From: Hippea sp. KM1
GTDB taxonomy: Bacteria; Campylobacterota_A; Desulfurellia; Desulfurellales; Hippeaceae
Reading direction: 5' to 3'
NCBI RefSeq assembly: GCF_000526195.1
Contig: NZ_JAFP01000001.1
Location: 470,001 to 534,000 of the forward strand
DNA: 64,000 nt
In this document: positions 1 to 6,498 of the stretch, piece after piece
Layout of the letters: each line of letters opens with the position of its first letter
Position numbering within the stretch: the first letter of the stretch is position 1
Position numbers and translations under genes: made by a program
Notes under the pieces: generated by a model
What the model saw: only the letters and a program-made list of their open reading frames with translations
Told to the model about the DNA's origin: nothing
The model's database searches: none

Positions 1-62
1 CAGGTGGAAGCCCAGCAATGGGTGGAGCTGAGCAGTACTAATAGACCGTGAGGCTTAGGCTC
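1..62 (+). rRNA. 23S rRNA, 3' end (partial)
   Basis: The first ~60 bases read like the extreme 3' end of bacterial 23S rRNA: the AGCAGTACTAATAGACCG segment matches the conserved ACTAATAG-CCG block that precedes the terminal GAGGCTTA. The rest of the gene lies upstream of the window. The exact 3' end is estimated. It is followed by a 5S gene and a tRNA on the same strand, as in a normal rRNA operon tail. Confidence 0.85.
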
Positions 63-99
63 ATATCCATGTTCTTTAATGGTTAGGTGCTTGAGTTTT

Positions 100-219
100 C
101 CCCCTGGTGAGGATAGCATGCAGGGAAACACCCGTTCCCATTCCGAACACGGCAGTTAAGCCTGCATGCGCCGATGGTACTGCGGGAGAGCCCGTGGGAG
201 AGTAGGTATTGCCAGGGGG
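100..219 (+). rRNA. rrf: 5S rRNA
   Basis: A ~120-base 5S rRNA. The ends CCCCCTGG and CCAGGGGG pair as the closing helix I, and the interior holds the conserved CCCGTTCCCATTCCGAACAC segment and the GGGAGAGTAGG segment near the 3' end. It lies ~40 bases after the 23S end and ahead of a tRNA-Met, consistent with one rRNA transcript. Confidence 0.93.
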
Positions 220-275
220 TAAAAAGTTTTAACTTCAATTAATACTTATTTTTCTCATTTCTTCTTTTCTAAAGG

Positions 276-352
276 GGCGGCGTAGCTCAGTTGGTTAGAG
301 CATGCGGCTCATATCCGCAGTGTCCGGGGTTCGAGTCCCTGCGCCGCTACCA
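276..352 (+). tRNA. tRNA-Met (anticodon CAT)
   Basis: A full 77-base cloverleaf. The acceptor stem GGCGGCG pairs with CGCCGCT (one G-T wobble), the D arm contains GCTCAGTTGGTTAGAGC, and the anticodon stem TGCGG/CCGCA encloses the loop CTCATAT with anticodon CAT. The T arm contains GGTTCGAGTCC, and ACCA is encoded at the 3' end. The first acceptor pair is not the C-A mismatch of initiator tRNA, so elongator Met is most likely. A lysidine-modified Ile tRNA cannot be excluded from sequence alone. Confidence 0.93.
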
Positions 353-409
353 TCTTTTATTTTTGGCAATCATGAATCTTAAAATCAAAATGCCTGAATG
401 GGTGGATGG

Positions 410-2215
410 TTAGGCGTCATCTGTTTCTACATCTTCTACAACTGGCTCTATTACTATAGACTCTTTGCCTTGAATCTCTCTTACATATATCTTGACTTTT
501 TTGTGCTCTTTGTCTAACACTTGTTTGAGGTTATCATCAAATTCTATAATGTTGTTGGAAGGGATGGTGTCTTTTATTATAATATGGCCGTCTTTATAGC
601 TATTTCTTAGATTTTCTATCTGTTTATGGAGGTTTTCCACCTCTTTTTTTATGCTATCATATTCTTCTTTTTCTTTTTTGAATGTTTCCTGAAGCTCTTT
701 AAACTTTTTAACGGCTACAAGTAAAGCATTAGGCACATTTTTACCGTCTTTTTTTAGTTTCTGTATAGTTTTTAGAATGTCCTCCTGCTTTTCTTTTTCT
801 GCTTCTATCTTATCCCTGATTGCGAAGAATTTTTTTTCTTGACCCTTGAGAATTGTTTTGGCATATTTTTCCTTCATTAATAGTTCTTTGTATTTTTCTT
901 TTATCCATGGGAGCTCTAATGGTTTTATCGATATTATGTTATCCCCACCCTCTACTTTATTTATTAATACACTATCTGAAGATGTGGTTATGCAGGATGA
1001 CATCATGACATCGTTTATCTGGACTTTGGGTGCAAATATCCTTGTTGCCACAGCCTTGTTTATGTTTACCTTGTTTTTTGCCGTAAGGCGTGCATGCTCT
1101 GATAGGTCTACATCTATCTCGTCTGCTTCCACCCTTCCCCTGCATATAGCTATTTTGGCCTTTTTTGCCTTTATGAATGCATCTTGATGGACGCTCCCTT
1201 TTATCTCCACCTCTTCTGCCTCGATTGTTGCCTTGGGGCCTACATCACCGTTTACCACTACTTTTTTCCCTTTAACCTTCATGCCTGCTGCTATGGTGTC
1301 TTCTATGCCGCTATTTAGGCCACTTCCAATTTCTAATTCTACATCGCCGTCGGCATTTAGATTTCCTGTTGTTTTTATGTCGACTTTATCTATGGATACG
1401 GAGGTGTCTATTTCGTATATGCCGTTTTTAAATACTATGACACCGTCTTTGTTGGATATTACCTTTACAACTCTTCCTTCTTCTATTTTTTCAACGGAGT
1501 CTGGTGAGAATTTCACTTCCTCTAAGTCATCAATCATTACACCGACATCTTGCACTAATATATTACCCAAGACATCATATCCTTCCTCGCCCTGGGTGGG
1601 TTTGAAAAATTCTATCAATAATTGACCCTTTTTTACTGGCACAAGGAAGTTTTTGTTTTTATAGTCTATCTTGCCATTTTTGTATATAGTGCCTGCTGCT
1701 TTGTATTTGTCAAAGTGGAAGATAAGCTTACTGTTTTCTCCTCTTACGGGTTTTTTCCCTTCTGCTATAAGTATTTTAAATGGTTTAAAAGATGGTGATA
1801 GTCTTTTTCTTATTTCCTGTGCTATGGCTGGCAGTATTTTGGATTTTACACCGAATACTATGCCGTTTTTGGCTATCTCTTTTTTTAGCAGTTCTATTAT
1901 CCTTGATTCATCTATATCCGTTAACGGTTCATCGAGTTTTAGTGTGTCCACGCAAACAAAGGCCTTCATCGGATGCTTTCCTGGTTCTGTTTCGATGGAT
2001 ATTATGCTGTTTAGTTTGTCTTTTGCTTTTTTCTCGTTTATGAAAATTTTTATTTTATATACTTTTTTTATATTGCCTACATTGTCTTTTTCTTCTCTCT
2101 CTTGTAATATCTCAAAGTCTAAAAATTTTTTAGGGTATCCTAATGTAGTGGCAGCTTCCTCTATCGCTTCTTGTATGTTGTCTGTTTCTCTTTCTATCGT
2201 TTGGAACTCTTCCAT
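410..2215 (-). CDS. FapA / DUF342 family protein
   Basis: A 601-residue protein of the FapA (DUF342) family, known from polar flagellated bacteria where members influence flagellar assembly or polarity. The N-terminal ~150 residues are a mixed alpha/beta region. Residues ~190-420 carry the glycine- and valine-rich repeats of the DUF342 beta-helix (KVKGKKVVVNGDVG, IKGSVHQDAFIKAKKAKI). Residues ~440-545 form a lysine/glutamate-rich coiled coil. It stands alone on the minus strand between two tRNA genes. AGGTGA just before the ATG is a good ribosome-binding site. The family assignment is firm; the exact role here is inferred from the flagellar and chemotaxis genes elsewhere in the window. Confidence 0.82.
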   Translation of the reverse strand: MEEFQTIERETDNIQEAIEEAATTLGYPKKFLDFEILQEREEKDNVGNIKKVYKIKIFINEKKAKDKLNSIISIETEPGKHPMKAFVCVDTLKLDEPLTDIDESRIIELLKKEIAKNGIVFGVKSKILPAIAQEIRKRLSPSFKPFKILIAEGKKPVRGENSKLIFHFDKYKAAGTIYKNGKIDYKNKNFLVPVKKGQLLIEFFKPTQGEEGYDVLGNILVQDVGVMIDDLEEVKFSPDSVEKIEEGRVVKVISNKDGVIVFKNGIYEIDTSVSIDKVDIKTTGNLNADGDVELEIGSGLNSGIEDTIAAGMKVKGKKVVVNGDVGPKATIEAEEVEIKGSVHQDAFIKAKKAKIAICRGRVEADEIDVDLSEHARLTAKNKVNINKAVATRIFAPKVQINDVMMSSCITTSSDSVLINKVEGGDNIISIKPLELPWIKEKYKELLMKEKYAKTILKGQEKKFFAIRDKIEAEKEKQEDILKTIQKLKKDGKNVPNALLVAVKKFKELQETFKKEKEEYDSIKKEVENLHKQIENLRNSYKDGHIIIKDTIPSNNIIEFDDNLKQVLDKEHKKVKIYVREIQGKESIVIEPVVEDVETDDA

Positions 2216-2248
2216 TTTTTCACCTGCCTTCTGTTCATGATCTTGTTA

Positions 2249-2278
2249 TCTATAGCAAAAAAATGTCCCTTTTATCAA
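2249..2278 (-). promoter_or_regulatory. Candidate sigma-70 promoter for the FapA gene
   Basis: On the minus strand TTGATA (2273-2278) is followed after 18 bases by TATAGA (2249-2254). A TGC directly before it makes an extended -10 element. It lies 34 bases upstream of the FapA start codon. Pattern-based only. Confidence 0.5.
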
Positions 2279-2286
2279 GTAAAATA

Positions 2287-2314
2287 TTGACACAGGTCAA
2301 TAAATGTATATAAT
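2287..2314 (+). promoter_or_regulatory. sigma-70 promoter of tRNA-Leu
   Basis: A consensus -35 TTGACA (2287-2292), a 16-base spacer and a consensus -10 TATAAT (2309-2314) sit immediately upstream of the tRNA-Leu gene. This predicts transcription starting near 2321, about 7 bases before the mature tRNA. Confidence 0.85.
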
Positions 2315-2327
2315 CGCTTCTTGTTAA

Positions 2328-2414
2328 GCCGGGGTGGTGAAACTGGTAGACGCGCTGGACTCAAAATCCAGTGGGGGCGACCCCGTGCGGGTTCGAGTCC
2401 CGCCCCCGGCACCA
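2328..2414 (+). tRNA. tRNA-Leu (anticodon CAA)
   Basis: An 87-base class II tRNA. The acceptor stem GCCGGGG pairs with CCCCGGC and the 3' end ACCA is encoded. The anticodon stem CTGGA/TCCAG encloses the loop CTCAAAA with anticodon CAA, and a long variable arm (GGGGGCGACCCC) is typical of leucine tRNA. It reads UUG codons. It has its own strong promoter just upstream. Confidence 0.95.
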
Positions 2415-2719
2415 TTCTTGAGATGAATTCAGTTTTTATATGTGGATATATTGAGTTAAAAGTTGATATGTGGCTTTTTGCAGTTATGAGCATCAATAGG
2501 GGTGAGTAGTGGATAAATTAAGATATAGAGACATTTATCCTGTATAATTTTTTAGGCCATCTCAAAGAGGAATATTTTAAGCTTTATCCTCACATAAAGC
2601 AGCCTTGATAAGGTGTGCAAAAAGCAAGGTATTTAAATAATCAATCTATAGGTTAGAACAAACTAAGATCCTGTACAGGTCAACTTGAAAATGTCTTTAA
2701 ACATACCTATACTTTCCTT
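2415..2719. other. Intergenic stretch without a supported gene
   Basis: About 300 AT-rich bases between tRNA-Leu and a small membrane ORF. All frames are broken by stops, no RNA gene is recognisable, and no clear promoter or terminator is seen. One plus-strand frame has longish runs interrupted by stops, which may be decayed coding sequence, but I cannot name a family. Confidence 0.4.
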
Positions 2720-2917
2720 ATGGAGCATTTGTTAAAAATGTTTGGGTATTTTATACTTTCCTTCTTTATCTCATACATTGCATTAAGAGCAGGCATGGGC
2801 TTAACAAATGCCATCGTCAAGCCAGATGAGCTTGAGTTGAAGATGCAAAAGATATCATACATCATCATTCCATTTCTAAGCGCCATTTTGAGCGTTTACC
2901 TCTTTTTCAACAGCTGA
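2720..2917 (+). CDS. Small hypothetical membrane protein
   Basis: A 65-codon ORF encoding two hydrophobic segments (residues ~8-26 and ~45-63) separated by a charged linker (KPDELELKMQK), which suggests a two-helix inner-membrane protein. There is no good ribosome-binding site before its ATG. Its 3' end overlaps, on the opposite strand, a phage tail-chaperone fragment. It lies at the edge of a decayed prophage. It could be a genuine small gene, a truncated gene, or a chance ORF. I do not recognise the family. Confidence 0.35.
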   Translation: MEHLLKMFGYFILSFFISYIALRAGMGLTNAIVKPDELELKMQKISYIIIPFLSAILSVYLFFNS

Positions 2918-3004
2918 GTTTTCTCTCTCCAACCTCTCCAACTCTCCACGCCAGAACCCAAACTCATCCAGGCTCATCGAAAGCACCTCGCCCATGCCGA
3001 AGTA
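2876..3004 (-). pseudogene. Phage tail assembly chaperone-like C-terminal fragment
   Basis: In the minus-strand frame just beyond the baseplate J fragment, ~43 codons read YFGMGEVLSMSLDEFGFW and continue as a charged helix to a TAG at 2876-2878. The aromatic-Gly, V-L-x-(M/L)-x-L-(D/S)-E-F-x-F-W pattern resembles the C-terminal part of tail assembly chaperones in Mu/P2-like phages. There is no start codon with a ribosome-binding site, so this is a 5'-truncated relic. It begins immediately after the orphan CRISPR-repeat sequence. The family call is by pattern only. Confidence 0.4.
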
Positions 3005-3357
3005 ACATAAATCCCACGATAGGGTGCTAAAGCCCTTGTCCCTTTTGGTATAACAACATCAAAAGAAAGAGGCTCGCTCACTGAAAATTTGAGAGTCGTA
3101 ATTGCACTTGTGGCTTGAAGTCTCTTTACGCCAAGTAGCTCACCGAGTTTATCTAAGTGCTCCCCTTTTGCATAAGCAAGGAGATTCTGTTTACCTGTAT
3201 AGTTTATGTCGTTTTTTAAAATAGCAACAACATAAGCAACTGTTTCGAGTATAAGTCTTACAGGATCTGCAGGATAAAGCTTCTTGTTGGAAATGGTCTC
3301 GTATATTTTCAGAATCTCGGCCTCGATCTGGGATGTATCAATATTTACAAAATTCAT
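2974..3357 (-). pseudogene. Baseplate J-like protein, N-terminal fragment
   Basis: A 127-codon ORF matching the N-terminal part of phage baseplate J (Mu gp47/P2 J type): an ARLILETVAYV-like helix (here PVRLILETVAYVVAI), LDKLGELLGVKRL, and FDVVIPKGTRA, the conserved P-K-G-T-R at the start of the beta domain. Full members run to ~300-400 residues; this one stops soon after KGTR. The break coincides with a sequence almost identical to the CRISPR repeat (3005-3033), after which a different phage gene continues in another frame. It is a clear truncation, part of a degraded Mu-like prophage. Confidence 0.7.
3005..3033 (-). repeat. Orphan degenerate CRISPR repeat
   Basis: This 29-base segment matches the repeat of the array at 6499-9652 in 24 of 29 positions, in the same orientation. 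It is identical from repeat position 4 to 27 except position 17; the other mismatches are positions 1-3 and 28. It lies ~3.47 kb beyond the leader-distal end of the array, exactly where a baseplate J fragment stops and a tail-chaperone fragment begins. A match this long is far beyond chance. It may be an ancient terminal repeat separated from the array by inserted phage DNA, or repeat sequence captured at a phage-gene junction. Confidence 0.75.
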
Positions 3358-3418
3358 ACAATAATGCTATTTATTGATGCTTGTTTTTCCAATAAAGATG
3401 TGAAATATAACTTTATGG

Positions 3419-3778
3419 CTATTTCAGGTGAGGGTGAAGCTTAAAATATTCTTCTTTGAGATAATCTGGCAAAAGCTCCGACGGATAGGTGCCCTTTTGT
3501 ATCTTATCCAAATGCCACCACCATTTTTTAATATCATCATTCTCAACATATCTCCTATTAAGTTCGGCGATATATTGTTTTAAACCTCTGATGATTTTCT
3601 TATCCAATTTTTTTAAATCTTCTGTGATTGGATAGTGAAATAAGAGTTCTCTCGTTTCCAAAGCGATATAACTCTCATAAAAATTATAAACAGCCGGCCA
3701 ATTTTCCGGCCAATCGAGATAGGCGTCTAATTCCTTTAATAGATTCTGATAACTGCTTTTCTCTCTTTTTTTAACCAT
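3419..3778 (-). CDS. Hypothetical phage-region protein (possible partner of the upstream nuclease domain)
   Basis: A 119-residue, tryptophan-rich soluble protein (DWPENWPAVYNFYESY, IKKWWWHLDKIQKG) of no family I recognise. Its ATG (3776-3778) lies inside the 3' end of the upstream nuclease-like domain, overlapping it by 43 bases, so the two were translationally coupled before the ISL3 insertion. Small proteins directly downstream of phage-borne toxin domains are often immunity or antitoxin proteins. That role is an inference from position only. The frame is intact even though flanking phage genes are broken. Confidence 0.55.
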   Translation of the reverse strand: MVKKREKSSYQNLLKELDAYLDWPENWPAVYNFYESYIALETRELLFHYPITEDLKKLDKKIIRGLKQYIAELNRRYVENDDIKKWWWHLDKIQKGTYPSELLPDYLKEEYFKLHPHLK

Positions 3779-3999
3779 TGAGTATCCTCTGTTTTATACA
3801 TACTATTTATAGACATGTTATCGTCAGAAGTTATCACAAGCACATCTTCTTTAAAAAAAGCAAAATAGTAATTTCCGTCTCGAGCAACTTCAACATACAC
3901 TTTATCCGGTTTTCTTATAATACTATAAGCCTTATCCTTAAACTCTTCAACTGTATTAATTCCGGCAAACTCTTTTTGTTCGAGCACATGTTTTCTAAA
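3736..3999 (-). pseudogene. C-terminal part of Mu gpF-like head protein: nuclease-like domain
   Basis: This is the 3' part of the gene whose 5' part lies at 5490-6470; the two are separated by the ISL3 element. Removing the element and one T8 duplication joins HIQKK directly to FRKHVLEQKEF in the same frame. The tail (HVLEQKEF, then TVEEFKDKAYSIIRKPDKVY and YYFAFFKEDVLVITS) resembles the PBECR group of barnase/EndoU/colicin/RelE-like phage nucleases that occur fused to Mu F proteins. A GTG at 3985-3987 opens an 83-codon ORF, but no convincing ribosome-binding site precedes it. The nuclease assignment is tentative; the gene split is certain. Confidence 0.6.
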
Positions 4000-4007
4000 T
4001 TTTTTTT
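4000..4007. repeat. ISL3 target-site duplication, left copy (T8)
   Basis: Eight T residues flank the left inverted repeat. The same eight T residues follow the right inverted repeat at 5490-5497. An 8-bp AT-rich duplication is the expected ISL3-family signature. Confidence 0.85.
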
Positions 4008-4027
4008 GGCTCTTTCCAAAAATCTAT

Positions 4028-4122
4028 GGGTAATTCAGACTCTGTTGGAGATGTTAAACTATGCAAAGAATAATTGGCAAATTATTCTTTGCATTCTTCT
4101 CTTTAAGAAGTTAGAATTACCC
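4028..4122. repeat. Nested palindromes in the ISL3 5' region
   Basis: A perfect 15-bp inverted repeat, ATGCAAAGAATAATT (4061-4075) against 4080-4094 with a 4-base loop, is enclosed by a second one: GGGTAATTC (4028-4036) against GAATTACCC (4114-4122). The outer arm reuses the inner part of the left terminal repeat. In RNA this would form a long hairpin ahead of the transposase start. A role in limiting transposase expression from read-through transcripts is inferred. Confidence 0.75.
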
Positions 4123-4186
4123 AGAATTATGTTGTTATTGGCTGCATCTGTTGTGTTGCATTCATTTATTACCTTTTTATTGGAGG

Positions 4187-5452
4187 ATGAGCTCTGTGGC
4201 TAATGTTATGCAGGAACTGTTTGAAAAGGCATTGGGTATTGCACCACCCTGGTTTATAGAAAGGATAGAGTTTAGTCAAGATGAGAAAAGATTGGACATA
4301 TACATAAATTTCAAAAGAGGTTCCAAATTCAGCTATTTCGATAATAAAAACAACAAAGAGTTCTCTAATTTAAGCGCTTATGATACTACAACAAAGAAGT
4401 GGAGACATCTGAATTTCTTTGAGCATGAGTGTTATCTTCATGCAAGAATCCCAAGGGTAAAACTGCCGGATGGAACTATAAAAACAATAAAAGCTCCCTG
4501 GGAGGGTGTAAGCAGTGGATTTAGTCTGCTTTTTGAAGCTTTACTTTTGCAGCTATGCTCATCCATGCCTGTTAATCAGGTATCTAAACTCATCAATGTC
4601 CATAATGATAAAATATGGGATATGCTTGATAAATATGTGAATAAAGCAAAAGAATATGAAGATTCCTCCAATATTGATTCTGTAGGTATAGATGAAACAA
4701 GTATAGCCAAGGGACATGAATACATCACCCTGTTTGTGGATTTAAACAAAAGGAGAACACTGTTTGTGGCAGAGGGCAAAGATGCATCAACAGTCAAAGA
4801 GTTTGTAAAAGACTTTAAAGAGCATAAAGCAGAGATAGACAACATTAGAAATGTCAGTTGCGATATGTCGCCTGCATTTATCAAAGGAGTAAGAGAATAC
4901 ATACCCAATGCCGATATTACATTCGATAAATTTCATATCCTTAAGATTATCAATGAGGCAGTGGATAGTGTAAGAAAACAAGAATCCAAAGAAAATAAAC
5001 TGCTGAAAGGAACCAAATATATCTGGCTTAAGAATAAACAGAATCTCACAAGAAAACAGAGAGAGGCTTTGAAAGAATTGACAATATCAAATATGAATCT
5101 GAAAACTATAAGGGCATATAACATAAGACAGTCTTTTCAAGACATCTATAATGCAGAAACAGAAGAAGAGTTTACAGCCTACCTGAAAAAATGGTATTTC
5201 TGGGCAACCCATTCAAGATTAAAACCCATAATAGAGTCTGCAAAAACAATTAAAAAACACTGGAATGGAATCATAAATTGGTTTAGAAGCAGAATCAACA
5301 ATGGAATACTTGAGGGATTAAACTCTGTTATTCAGGCAGCAAAGGCAAAAGCAAGAGGATATAGGACATTTAAAAACTACAGAATTATAGTATACCTTCT
5401 AACAGGCAAACTTGATTTCAGTCTGGTCAACAAGAGTTTGAGGGGGATTTAG
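4187..5452 (+). CDS. ISL3-family transposase
   Basis: About 420 residues with ISL3 hallmarks: N-terminal IAPPWF and RLDIYINFKRGSKF, and the DDE catalytic region with first Asp in SVGIDETSIAKGHEY, second in VSCDMSPAFIKG followed by DITFDKFHILK, and Glu in NNGILEGLNSVIQAAK. The start is uncertain: GGAGG (4182-4186) touches the ATG at 4187, so the GTG at 4196 or ATG at 4208 (MQELFEKALGI) are better spaced. The frame is intact, so the enzyme may be active. It catalyses movement of the surrounding element. Confidence 0.93.
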   Translation: MSSVANVMQELFEKALGIAPPWFIERIEFSQDEKRLDIYINFKRGSKFSYFDNKNNKEFSNLSAYDTTTKKWRHLNFFEHECYLHARIPRVKLPDGTIKTIKAPWEGVSSGFSLLFEALLLQLCSSMPVNQVSKLINVHNDKIWDMLDKYVNKAKEYEDSSNIDSVGIDETSIAKGHEYITLFVDLNKRRTLFVAEGKDASTVKEFVKDFKEHKAEIDNIRNVSCDMSPAFIKGVREYIPNADITFDKFHILKIINEAVDSVRKQESKENKLLKGTKYIWLKNKQNLTRKQREALKELTISNMNLKTIRAYNIRQSFQDIYNAETEEEFTAYLKKWYFWATHSRLKPIIESAKTIKKHWNGIINWFRSRINNGILEGLNSVIQAAKAKARGYRTFKNYRIIVYLLTGKLDFSLVNKSLRGI

Positions 5453-6470
5453 TGTTGTGGGAGTTACCCATAAGAAAGTGGAAAGAGCCTTTTTTTTGGA
5501 TATGATTATCGAGAAAATTTTTGATATGTTTATCTTTTGGTTTTACAGGTGGCCTCGCCCAGACATCTCCAAGATGGGCCTTCACCTTGTTATGTATTTC
5601 ATCATTTGACAGGTTGTTAAACATCTCTTCAAGTTCAAGTTGCTCAGAAGTAATTGGAGCATCAGCAGGCCTACCTACTTTGTATTTTACAGGAGTGCTT
5701 TCAAACTCTGCCGCTACTGTGCACCTGCATAGAGGGTGCATGGGCGGGGTTTTGAGAGGGAAGTTAGATGTTTTGCCTTTATAGTAATTTGTTGCTATAG
5801 GTCTGATATTTGGCAAATCTTCAGGTTTTGAATTTATCACAAGGTCTATTTGTTCTTTCGCAGCCTTTGTCTCAATAATCCTGCCGTCCATACTGCGGCA
5901 AGCTGGGCAGGTCAGTCTGTCATTTGTGGCATCCCATCTAAACCGCTCAACACCTGCTTCAATAAAAGAGTTAATGCGTGCAAAATTTCGCATCGTGTTC
6001 ATTGTGGTATCTATTATTTGCCTTGCTTTTAATTCGCTTTTTTCAGACAGATAACCACCGAACTTATCCAAAAACTCAGCTATCCCTTTCTGACCTTTAC
6101 CAATAGGGTTGCCGTTTTTAAGATAATACTTACTCATCCAGGATAATACCTCTTTTTTTACTCTGGAATCTGCCTGAAAAAACCTTCCAAGATAATAATC
6201 ATTTAAACTATCTACAAACGCAATTGCTTGCTCGTCAGACTGCCGAAAGCTGTATTCCGCATCAAAAGATTTTAATGCATCCTTTTTCTCTTTTTCATAA
6301 AATTTCCGAAATATTTTAAGCAACTCACTCCTCGTCCTGTCATCAAGGGCCGTCTTTTCCTCGATTTTGTATAGTAGATACTTAGCGAATTCATCAAAAA
6401 CAACAAAATTTCTATAAAAACGCAAAACTTCTTTTAAAGCCTCATCTTTTTTTCTATTAAAAAAGCGCAT
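5427..6470 (-). pseudogene. Mu gpF-like (SPP1 gp7) head morphogenesis protein, N-terminal part
   Basis: Residues 1-325 belong to a minor capsid/head-morphogenesis protein of the Mu gpF/SPP1 gp7 type. They show the conserved zinc-like core CPACRSMDGRIIE, then PLKTPPMHPLCRCTVAAEF. After HIQKK the frame runs into the ISL3 element and ends 63 bases inside it, so the last ~21 residues are IS-derived. The original continuation is at 3736-3999. The gene starts only 28 bp from the leader-distal CRISPR repeat. Neighbouring phage genes expected between a head gene and baseplate J are missing, so the prophage has lost most of its body. Confidence 0.85.
5490..5497. repeat. ISL3 target-site duplication, right copy (T8)
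   Basis: Eight T residues directly follow the right inverted repeat of the ISL3 element and match 4000-4007. Confidence 0.85.
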
Positions 6471-6498
6471 AAAAACTTTAATAAGTTCTTTTAAGGTG

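Larger units (their letters stand above)
4008..5489 (+). mobile_element. ISL3-family insertion sequence (1482 bp, complete)
   Basis: The left end (4008-4036) starts GGCTCTTTCCAAAAA and ends ATGGGTAATTC. The right end (5461-5489) is its imperfect inverted copy, starting GGCTCTTTCCACTTT on the minus strand and ending ATGGGTAACTC. Both sides are flanked by T8. One transposase gene fills most of the element. It is inserted into the minus-strand gpF-like gene at an A-run in the coding strand. The intact transposase, matched ends and perfect duplication indicate a complete and fairly recent insertion. Confidence 0.93.

Noticed and set aside
1233-2240. Hydrophobic plus-strand frames antisense to the FapA gene.
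   Set aside because: The minus-strand protein has clear family features, a ribosome-binding site and a promoter; the plus frames do not.
3778-4203. 141-codon plus-strand frame covering the split nuclease tail and the ISL3 left end.
   Set aside because: It crosses the IS boundary and mirrors the minus-strand phage gene; no ribosome-binding site.
5803-5817. A spacer (7566-7602) shares 14 of 15 bases with the gpF gene.
   Set aside because: With 48 spacers against 64 kb on both strands, several such short near-matches are expected by chance, and the similarity does not extend over the spacer. No convincing protospacer was found in the window by eye.
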